From DASVXQ01 sp046727955 (GTDB lineage: Bacteria; Actinomycetota; CALGFH01): a stretch of 16,872 nt of DNA. Position numbers and translations under genes: made by a program. Below, one piece after another: positions 1-6,320 of this stretch. Under the pieces are notes generated by a model. The model had not been told where the DNA came from. It did not search any database and was given only the letters and a program-made list of their open reading frames with translations. The stretch lies in NCBI GenBank assembly GCA_046727955.1, contig JBKPDO010000099.1:1-16872 (forward strand), in the 5' to 3' direction. Numbering within the stretch: the stretch's first letter is position 1; each line of letters begins with the position of its first letter.

Positions 1-1
1 G

Positions 2-310
2 CGCGGGCCGGGCTACGTCGAGTTCCGCATCGGCGACTACCAGCACGAGCTGGGCATCATCGACCGGCGGTTCGCCCCGCCCGGGCTTGCCGCAGGCCCT
101 GGCGGGGCGGTCGTCTACTGGCACGTCGACGACGTGGCCGCAACCCTGGACCGGCTGGCCTCGCTGGGCGCCAAGCAGCTCGAGGCGCTCACCGAGCGCG
201 GCCCCGGGTTCGTCACCGCCTCGGTCGTCGACCCCTTCGGCAACGTCCTGGGCATCATGTACAACCGCCACTACCTCGACATCCTGGGCAACCGCGGAGG
301 AGCGCAGTAG
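2..310 (+). CDS. VOC (glyoxalase/bleomycin-resistance fold) family protein, 5' truncated by window edge
   Basis: An open frame enters from the left edge and ends at TAG (308-310), giving 102 residues of C-terminal sequence. It reads as the second half of a vicinal-oxygen-chelate protein: a beta strand GYVEFRIGDYQHELGIID, then VVYWHVDDVAATLDRLASLGA (the usual strand plus 'DDVxATLxRLxxLGA' helix), and the closing strand with DPFGNVLGIMYN, the family's typical DPxGNxxG turn. VOC proteins include dioxygenases, glyoxalases and antibiotic-binding proteins; nothing visible tells which. The metal-binding residues of the N-terminal half lie outside the window. Family call is firm, substrate unknown. 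Confidence 0.85.
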   Translation, partial: RGPGYVEFRIGDYQHELGIIDRRFAPPGLAAGPGGAVVYWHVDDVAATLDRLASLGAKQLEALTERGPGFVTASVVDPFGNVLGIMYNRHYLDILGNRGGAQ

Positions 311-332
311 GCGGCCCTCTCCGATCTCGATC

Positions 333-360
333 AGTTGCTCCGTCGACCGACAAAGCAACT
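333..360 (+). terminator. Possible weak terminator hairpin after the VOC gene
   Basis: AGTTGCT (333-339) pairs with AGCAACT (354-360) across a 14-nt loop, starting 22 nt after the VOC stop codon. The 7-bp stem is weak and has no T-run after it. Position is the main argument. Confidence 0.25.
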
Positions 361-512
361 CTTGAATGCCGCATAAATCACACCACGCACGAACTTACAA
401 AACGGACCACTTGGCCCGCACTACACTGATCAGGTGTCCAGTATCCAGCGGGGCTGCGGCTAGGCGAGCGGATCCCGATCCGGCTTCTCGGCACCAAGAC
501 GACCATCTGGGC

Positions 513-677
513 CTACGATCGCCGGTAGGGTGCCTGTCGGTGGTGCCGATGCAGGACCAGGCTGCGGGCAACTCGCTCCAGGGTCGCCGCCCAACCGGCC
601 GCCCAACCGTACGAAACGTCGAAGAGCCAGTCGTTGTCGTTGCGCACGGAGGGCAACCCGACCGGCTGCCCCAGCGC
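513..677 (-). pseudogene. Possible C-terminal remnant of an unidentified protein
   Basis: This minus-strand frame reads ALGQPVGLPSVRNDNDWLFD, then VSYGWAAGWAATLERVARSL, then VLHRHHRQAPYRRS and stop: a balanced, amphipathic composition with G/C-ending codons, unlike the surrounding low-complexity frames. Directly upstream in the same frame are a TAG and then GWVGVIAGE, so the sequence could be a gene tail broken by point mutation. No start codon with a ribosome-binding site is visible. I do not recognise the family, and chance remains possible. Confidence 0.22.
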
Positions 678-1015
678 CTACTCACCCGCGATGACGCCCA
701 CCCATCCCTACGAGCTATCTGGAGTGGTGGGGAACAGGCCGTCGTTTCCCGTGAGCGCCGACACTCGCAATAGGGGGACGTGTTGGTGCCCCGCAGGGAG
801 ACGCGGGCCTCTGCTACGACCCTTGACACCGACGACACCCGCTTGACTGTCACGTCTGGCCGCCGCGATCGGCGGCTGGCCGGAGGTGCAGCCGCGGATG
901 GTCGCCGCCGCCGCGCCCAGTCACTGGGAACCCCGTGGCCTCCACCCCCGTCGAACCTACTAAAGTGGACAGCGGTCCAAGGGGTCACTGGGATGTGACA
1001 AGAGGGGAGGTCGTG

Positions 1016-1597
1016 GTGGACCGGGCGGGAACAGTGAGAACGGTGCTCCTCCTCGTGATCGTGTTCTTGGCTGCTTGTACCAAGCAGTCTGCCGCGGACT
1101 CGACTCCGGACTCGACCGAGAAGAGTCACTCGGGCACATCGCCCACCACAAGCCCGACGGGGCCAGGCCCCTCAGGCACGTCCCCGAGCACCCGCCCGAC
1201 GGGGCCAGGCCCCTCGGCAACCACTCAAGGCAACCCGGAGGGCGTCATCCTTCCTTCCGGCGGCCCCGGCGCCGCCAGCGGCCTTGAGGCAAAGCCCTAC
1301 TGCAGCTCAGCGGAGCCGGGCAGGAACATCATGCAGCTTCAATGGATGCTCGCGACCGAGCCTGGGACCGCACAGCGGGTGGACGTCACGATCTTCTCCG
1401 AGAAGTTCGACGACGGCAGGTACCAGACCAGCGGGACGCTTCCAAGGGATCGGTCTTCCTTGCAGTGGGACCGACTTGCGCCCGGGGCGGTGCACTTCTG
1501 GAGGGTGCTGACCTTCCACCGCAACGGTTGGGTACCAAGTGAGGTCGGACGGTTCACGCCCGGCGCCTGCATCGCAGACTACGTGCCTTCCACCTGA
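1016..1597 (+). CDS. Small secreted lipoprotein with Ser/Thr/Pro/Gly linker
   Basis: A 193-aa protein begins at GTG 1016, chosen because AGGGGAGG (1003-1010) sits 5 nt upstream; in-frame codons further upstream lack such a site. The N-terminus is a short lipoprotein signal: MDRAGTVRTV, a hydrophobic core LLLVIVF, then lipobox LAAC with the Cys at about residue 21. The mature protein should therefore be lipid-anchored outside the membrane. Residues about 22-80 form a low-complexity linker built on two TGPGPS repeats. The C-terminal ~110 residues form a compact domain with two Cys (YCSSAEPG and GACIADY) and a strand pattern like 'LQWDRLAPGAVHFWRVLTF', which suggests a small beta-sandwich (fibronectin III-like), not proven. 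No enzymatic motif is seen. It is followed by 278 nt before the large secreted protein gene on the same strand. Confidence 0.75.
   Translation: MDRAGTVRTVLLLVIVFLAACTKQSAADSTPDSTEKSHSGTSPTTSPTGPGPSGTSPSTRPTGPGPSATTQGNPEGVILPSGGPGAASGLEAKPYCSSAEPGRNIMQLQWMLATEPGTAQRVDVTIFSEKFDDGRYQTSGTLPRDRSSLQWDRLAPGAVHFWRVLTFHRNGWVPSEVGRFTPGACIADYVPST
1152..1215 (+). repeat. Direct 22-bp repeat inside the lipoprotein linker
   Basis: The 22-bp unit starting GCCCGACGGGGCCAGGCCCC occurs at 1152-1173 and again at 1194-1215, a 42-bp period. It encodes the repeated PTGPGPS of the linker. The DNA identity is exact over the unit, so a recent tandem duplication of a 42-bp (14-codon) segment is likely. Confidence 0.85.
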
Positions 1598-1875
1598 GCG
1601 CTCTGATCCAGGCAACCCACTACAGCTGGTGCGAGGCCGGTTGCCCAGACCGAGCCTGGCCGCAGGTGTCCGGCCTTGGAGCAGGCTGCCGGGAGCGTGA
1701 CTGAGCAGATACGGACTGGGGCCGGCCGTTCCACAACGGGTTACCGGACTGACCGGACGTTCGACTACGGTTTAGCACGTAGGTAACATTACGCGCATTG
1801 TAGCGTGACGCGATTAGCGCACAGGTGTAGTACCTCCCAATAGAGAAGGAACACAAGCAAAGATCGGGGGGTCAC
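1598..1875. promoter_or_regulatory. Upstream region of the large secreted protein gene, lower GC
   Basis: These 278 nt separate two plus-strand genes and are clearly less GC-rich from about 1765 to 1865 than the flanks, as is common for promoter regions in GC-rich genomes. A CCGGAC direct repeat occurs near 1744-1760. I could not place a -35/-10 pair with proper spacing. A purine stretch (GAGAAGGAA, about 1843-1851) and GGGGGG (1866-1871) precede the GTG start. Confidence 0.35.
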
Positions 1876-4800
1876 GTGCGCCGCCGCGCTGCTCAGGTCA
1901 TGTCCCGCAGGCTCGCCTCCGGTGTTGTGCTCGCGCTACTCGCAATCTCGCTCAGCTCGCCGGCTCGTGCCAATACCACTGCCGCTCCCACCCAATCGGA
2001 TGCTGGTCAGGCAGCTTCTCCCGCAAGGGACAGACCCGATCCGCGACTCCTTCCCCCGCCACGCGTCACTCCACGGGTACCCGACAAGGTGAACCCGTTC
2101 ACAACGACGGGCGCGGCGCTGGCGAGCATTCCGTCCATCCCGGTGCCCTCTGAGGACGTCAACCCCGACAACTCCGACCTGGACGCATCGGACCCCGATG
2201 GCGCCTCGGGGGGCCGTACCAACGGCTTGGCCTCGGTGGCCGGCAACAATCAGGTGTTCTATGCCGCAACAGAATGGGGCGGTCTGTACAAGAGCACCGA
2301 CGCTGGCGACCGCTGGTCCTTCCTGCCCGGCCATCTCCCCATGGCCACCTGGGACGTCGAGGTGGATCCCGGCAACACCGGCAACGTATACGCCACCTCG
2401 TTCTACGACGGGCGCCTCGCCAGCGTGTCCGGGATCGAGGTGAGTCACGACGCCGGGGTCACCTGGACCCATCCGGCCACCGCCACGCCGCCCTCCACCT
2501 ACAACTGCTCGGCGACCCGTAGGACAGAGTTGGCGGCCTTCGGCATCGCGATTCGGCCCGACGCCACGCAGAACGTGGTCATCGGCACCAACTGCGGTCT
2601 GGCCATCAGCAACGACGCCGGGATCACCTGGCGCTTTGTCGACCCGACGCCCGGGAACTCCGCCGGCGATGTCTGGGACGTGGTGGTGCAGCCTGGCGGC
2701 CCGAACAATCAGGGGATCATCGACCTCTGCGGCGACGACCGTCACCGCCGCTCCGTGGACGGGGGCACCACCTGGACGGGTGGGTCCTCGGGGCTCCCTG
2801 CCGGGCAGTGCTCCATCGCCGCCTCGCCCGACGAGTCGAACGTGTTGTTCGCCACGGTCGGCGGCGGCATCTACGAGTCCGACGACGGCGGCGTCACCTG
2901 GCCGAACACCTACACCAACCCCAATCCTCAGGGACGGATCCCGTTCCTCGTCACCAACCAGCGCTCCGACTCGGGCGGAACCGACAGGTTCAGCCTGTGG
3001 TTCGGCGACGTCAGCCTGTACAGGGCGGACTGCACCACCCCATCGCCCCCCGGCGGCAACGCCCCTCGCTGCCCCGCGTCCGGGTCGTGGGCCGGACCCT
3101 TCACCGGCGGCGCGACCCGTGGTGGCGGGGAAGCCCACGACGACATGGGTGACCTGGTCTTCGACTCCCAAGCGGCCAACGACGCCTGCCCCTCGATCAT
3201 GTCGTCCGACGGCGGTATCTACAGGAACACCGATACCGGCGCGGACTGCCAGAACCCCGACTGGGAGCAGCCGACCAGGACCCCGCACGCGACCTGGCTG
3301 TTCGGGATGAGTGGCGCCAACCAGGCGACCGACACCGCCGAGGACCTCTACTTCGGGCTGCAGGACAACGGGTCCTGGGCGACCACCAACGCCGGCGCCG
3401 GGACGCCGACGTGGAGCAACAAGGATTGCTGCGACATCTTCGACGTGGTGGCCGACTCCAACCGGGTCGTGTACACGATGTGTTGCTTCTCGCCGGCGCC
3501 GGCGACACGGATGTTCGTGAGGGACCCGGGCATGGTCGGGGGTGGGCAGGTCGCCACCGCCCCGCCCGGCAATCTTCTCGGTTTCCGGCCCATCGACGCC
3601 ACCGTGCGGATCGCCGACAAGCAGTACGTCGTCGTCACAACCAGCGGCGTGTTTCACACCACCGACATCACGGCCAGTCCCACGGTCTGGACGCAGCTCG
3701 GGACGGCCTCCAGCCCGGCGAACCCGTGCGGCATCCAGGCGGCGGTCTCTGGCGGGACGCCGACGTTGTATGTCCAGGCAGGCATCTGCAACGAACGGAC
3801 CATGGGCAACTCGGGCGACCAGCTCTGGAAGTACAGCGGCACGAACCCCGGCGGGACCTGGACGCGGGTCGACAACAACGACGGCCTCTCCGGCGGATTC
3901 GGGATCTTCGCGGTGGACCCGAACAATCCGAACCGGCTGTACGCCTCCAACATCACGCTTGCGGGCGTGCAGATGGTGTTCTCAACGGACGGCGGCCTCA
4001 CCTGGACGAATGACCCCGAGCTCGACGCCTTGATGACCGGGAACGGCGTGTTCGCGTACCAGACGCAGCGGGGCATCGGCAACTTCGGCGACTCCGGCTC
4101 GGGGTTCGTCGGCTACCCCCAACCGACCCTCCTGGCCTTCGACCCGGAAGCCTCCAACGTCCTGGTGGCGGGGGGTCGTGATTCGGGGGTGTTCCTCTCC
4201 ACCGACGGTGGGAACACGTGGGGGCTGGTCACCGACCCGTTCACGGCCAATGTCTCCGGGGTGCCGCACCTGCCTCGTCCATGGTTCGCCTACTTCGACC
4301 ACGAGCCGGCTGGCCGGGTGAAGGTCTATATCGGGACCCAGGGGCGCGGGGTGTGGCGGCTGTCGCCTCCGTCGGCGGACGTCTCCATCTCCAAGTCCGA
4401 CTCCCCCGACCCCGTCATCGCCGGGAACCAGCTCTACTACACCGTCACCGTGACCAACCACGGGCCAGACGACGCGGTGAACGTCAAGGTGGTGGACACG
4501 CTTCCGCCCGAGGTGAGCTTCGTCACCGATGACCTGAGCGCGTGCACCCAGGGGCCCACGGGGACGCTCACCTGTGACCTCGGGGACATCCCCAACGGGC
4601 AGAGCCGTACCGTGGTCATCAAGGTGGCCGTGGATCCCTCCGCGGTGGTCAACCACGGGGGCCCATTCGGCATGACCAACACGGCGACCGTCTCCACCTC
4701 CGGGTCGATCGATCCCGACCAGAGCAACAACACGGCTCAGGCATTCACGATCGTGGAGGACTCGGCCGACCTCGCGGTCGCCAAGATCTGCAAGCCCGAC

Positions 4801-5895
4801 GGGCCGCTCCCGGCCGGGGGGACGGGGACCTGCACCATCTTCGTGGACAACCTCGGGCCTTCCGACGCCCGCTCGGTCACTCTGGTCGACGCGCTGACGG
4901 CCAATGGCAGCTTCACCATCACCGGCGTCACCCCGTCGCAGGGGACGTGCACAGTGTCAGGCAACACCGTGACCTGTGCCCTGGGGACTCTGCCGGCCGG
5001 CGCACGCGCCACGCTCCTCGTGGACGTCACCGCCAATGAAGCGGTCGACATCAATGACATCGCCACCGTCTCGGCCGTGACCCCCGACCCAAATACCTCG
5101 AATAACAGGGCCACCGGATCCATCTCGGTCAGTGCTGTGGCCGACGTGGGCATCACCAAGACCGACTCGCCGGACCCGCTGAACAACGGGACGGTGCTGA
5201 CCTACACGCTGACGGTGACCAACGCCGGGCCGTCCACAGCCCGCAACGTGGTCGTCTCCGACACCGTGCCAGCCGGGATGAGCATCCTGGCGATCTCCGC
5301 TCCTGGCGGCACCTGCACGGCAGGGGTGCCAGGCGATCCCTTCCAGCCCGTCACCTGCACCTTTGGCTCTCTTGCCCCCGGTGGGTCGAGGACGGTGACC
5401 ATCAAGGTCAACGTGGACCCAGGCCGGCTGAACCTGGCGCACAACGACGCCACGGTGTCCTCTGACACCTTCGACCCCAACAACGCCAACAACGTGGCCA
5501 GCCAGGACACCACCATCGCCGTGCTCGACCTGGAGATCACCAAGAGCTCGGACTTCGACGTCTACAAGCCCTCATCCACCGTGCAGTACGTGGTCACGGT
5601 GGCCAACCACGGCCCGGCCGACGCTGCCGGTGTGGTGGTCACCGACAACCTCCCGCCGATCAAGCAGGCGGTGTACCTGACCGACACCGGCGGGTGCAGC
5701 AAGTCCGGCCTTGTCCTGACGTGCAACCTGGGCGCGATCGAGGGTGGCGCCTCCAAGACCTTCTTCGTCTACGTGACGATCAAGGGGAACCAGGGGGCGG
5801 TGTCGAACACCGCCTCGGTGACCAGTTCGGTGTTCGACTGGAAGACCTCCAACAACTCCTCGACCCGGACGATCCTCGTCAAGGGAGGGGTGTGA
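1876..5895 (+). CDS. Large secreted protein: seven Asp-box (BNR-like) motifs plus four DUF11 domains
   Basis: 1339 residues. The N-terminus MRRRAAQVMSRRLASGVVLA with core LLAISLSS and a likely cut after PARA (about residue 32) is a Sec signal peptide. Residues about 100-830 hold seven Asp-box motifs (S-x-D-x-G-x-T/R-W) at about residues 140, 190, 245, 293, 335, 703 and 775, for example STDAGDRW, SVDGGTTW and STDGGNTW. They mark beta-propeller blades like those of sialidase/sortilin-fold proteins. Residues about 833-1339 are four DUF11 (Ig-like adhesin) repeats beginning near 833, 963, 1088 and 1216, each with a 'D(V/L)xI(S/T)K...VTVTNxGP' start and 'xDPxxxNN' end. No sortase motif or C-terminal membrane segment follows, so it is probably released or held non-covalently. 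An adhesion or glycan-binding role is inference. Start: GTG 1876 with G-rich upstream; the in-frame ATG at 1900 is an alternative that leaves a shorter signal. Confidence 0.88.
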   Translation: MRRRAAQVMSRRLASGVVLALLAISLSSPARANTTAAPTQSDAGQAASPARDRPDPRLLPPPRVTPRVPDKVNPFTTTGAALASIPSIPVPSEDVNPDNSDLDASDPDGASGGRTNGLASVAGNNQVFYAATEWGGLYKSTDAGDRWSFLPGHLPMATWDVEVDPGNTGNVYATSFYDGRLASVSGIEVSHDAGVTWTHPATATPPSTYNCSATRRTELAAFGIAIRPDATQNVVIGTNCGLAISNDAGITWRFVDPTPGNSAGDVWDVVVQPGGPNNQGIIDLCGDDRHRRSVDGGTTWTGGSSGLPAGQCSIAASPDESNVLFATVGGGIYESDDGGVTWPNTYTNPNPQGRIPFLVTNQRSDSGGTDRFSLWFGDVSLYRADCTTPSPPGGNAPRCPASGSWAGPFTGGATRGGGEAHDDMGDLVFDSQAANDACPSIMSSDGGIYRNTDTGADCQNPDWEQPTRTPHATWLFGMSGANQATDTAEDLYFGLQDNGSWATTNAGAGTPTWSNKDCCDIFDVVADSNRVVYTMCCFSPAPATRMFVRDPGMVGGGQVATAPPGNLLGFRPIDATVRIADKQYVVVTTSGVFHTTDITASPTVWTQLGTASSPANPCGIQAAVSGGTPTLYVQAGICNERTMGNSGDQLWKYSGTNPGGTWTRVDNNDGLSGGFGIFAVDPNNPNRLYASNITLAGVQMVFSTDGGLTWTNDPELDALMTGNGVFAYQTQRGIGNFGDSGSGFVGYPQPTLLAFDPEASNVLVAGGRDSGVFLSTDGGNTWGLVTDPFTANVSGVPHLPRPWFAYFDHEPAGRVKVYIGTQGRGVWRLSPPSADVSISKSDSPDPVIAGNQLYYTVTVTNHGPDDAVNVKVVDTLPPEVSFVTDDLSACTQGPTGTLTCDLGDIPNGQSRTVVIKVAVDPSAVVNHGGPFGMTNTATVSTSGSIDPDQSNNTAQAFTIVEDSADLAVAKICKPDGPLPAGGTGTCTIFVDNLGPSDARSVTLVDALTANGSFTITGVTPSQGTCTVSGNTVTCALGTLPAGARATLLVDVTANEAVDINDIATVSAVTPDPNTSNNRATGSISVSAVADVGITKTDSPDPLNNGTVLTYTLTVTNAGPSTARNVVVSDTVPAGMSILAISAPGGTCTAGVPGDPFQPVTCTFGSLAPGGSRTVTIKVNVDPGRLNLAHNDATVSSDTFDPNNANNVASQDTTIAVLDLEITKSSDFDVYKPSSTVQYVVTVANHGPADAAGVVVTDNLPPIKQAVYLTDTGGCSKSGLVLTCNLGAIEGGASKTFFVYVTIKGNQGAVSNTASVTSSVFDWKTSNNSSTRTILVKGGV

Positions 5896-5924
5896 GGGAC
5901 GAGAGCCTGAAGACAGAACTTTCA

Positions 5925-5957
5925 GGGAGTGGGGACCCGGCCCGGGTCCCCACTCCC
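5925..5957 (+). terminator. Perfect 16-bp GC-rich hairpin, probable terminator
   Basis: GGGAGTGGGGACCCGG (5925-5940) and its exact reverse complement (5942-5957) flank a single C. As RNA this would fold as a ~15-bp stem with a 3-nt loop. It starts 30 nt after the stop of the large secreted protein. There is no T-tract on either side, as is frequent for actinobacterial terminators. It also abuts the broken oxidoreductase fragment, so it could alternatively be a scar or palindrome linked to that rearrangement. Confidence 0.65.
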
Positions 5958-5963
5958 ACTTGG

Positions 5964-6281
5964 GTCGCGGCCATCGTGCACTGCGCGACGAGCAGTAAGG
6001 GCGACGTCGACGCCACCCAGAACCTGGTGTGGGCGGCATCGCGGGCGGGGGCGCCGCGCCTGGTGTATGTGTCGATCGTCGGTATCGACCACATCTCGTC
6101 GTGGGGCTACCCGAAGGCCAAGCTCCAGAGCGAGCGGGTCGTGGCCGACTCCGGCCTGCCGTGGACGATCCTGCGGGTCACGCAGTTCTACCACTACTGC
6201 CTCAGTGGGATACGGAAGCTGGCGAGGCTGCCGGTGGTGCCGGTGCCGGCCGGTTTCCGGGTCCAACCGATCGACAGGCAA
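5964..6281 (+). pseudogene. Internal fragment of an NmrA-like NAD(P)-binding oxidoreductase (atypical SDR)
   Basis: One plus-strand frame reads VHCATSSKGDVDATQNLV, VYVSIVGIDHISSWGYPKAK, VVADSGLPWTILRVTQFYH and RLPVVPVPAGFRVQPID. This is the middle of an atypical short-chain dehydrogenase (NAD(P)H-binding, NmrA-like): the strand with VYVSIVG, the YxxAK-like helix and the 'SGLPWTILRxTQFY' segment. The N-terminal Rossmann glycine motif and the C-terminal third are absent; the frame upstream is the tail region of another gene plus a hairpin, and downstream similarity ends at about 6281. There is no start codon of its own. It is a remnant of a normal-length (~250-300 aa) gene and is almost certainly non-functional. 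Confidence 0.75.
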
Positions 6282-6320
6282 CCGGAGCCACCCAGACCGA
6301 CTAGACACCCAGCTTCGCGG

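Larger units (their letters stand above)
311..1015. other. About 700 nt with no convincing intact gene
   Basis: Open frames occur on both strands here, but their translations are dominated by Arg, Pro, Ser and Thr in low-complexity runs, as expected of GC-rich non-coding DNA. No frame has a domain I recognise together with a ribosome-binding site. Two short stretches look more protein-like. One is a minus-strand fragment at 513-677. The other is a plus-strand frame at about 436-528 ending in RLLGTKTTIWAYDRR. The stretch is best read as decayed gene remnants plus the upstream region of the lipoprotein gene. Confidence 0.5.

Noticed and set aside
395..1129. 244-aa minus-strand open frame
   Set aside because: Arg/Ser/Pro-rich low-complexity product opposite the lipoprotein start; no ribosome-binding site or domain. 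It is a GC-rich shadow frame.
2932..2949. GRIPF motif resembling the sialidase RIP arginine motif
   Set aside because: It lies between the fifth and sixth Asp boxes, not ahead of them as in sialidases, and no other catalytic residues line up. Sialidase activity is not claimed.
1936..3657. 573-aa minus-strand open frame
   Set aside because: Runs antisense to the Asp-box region of the secreted protein; its Gly/Val/Arg/His-rich product mirrors the sense codons.
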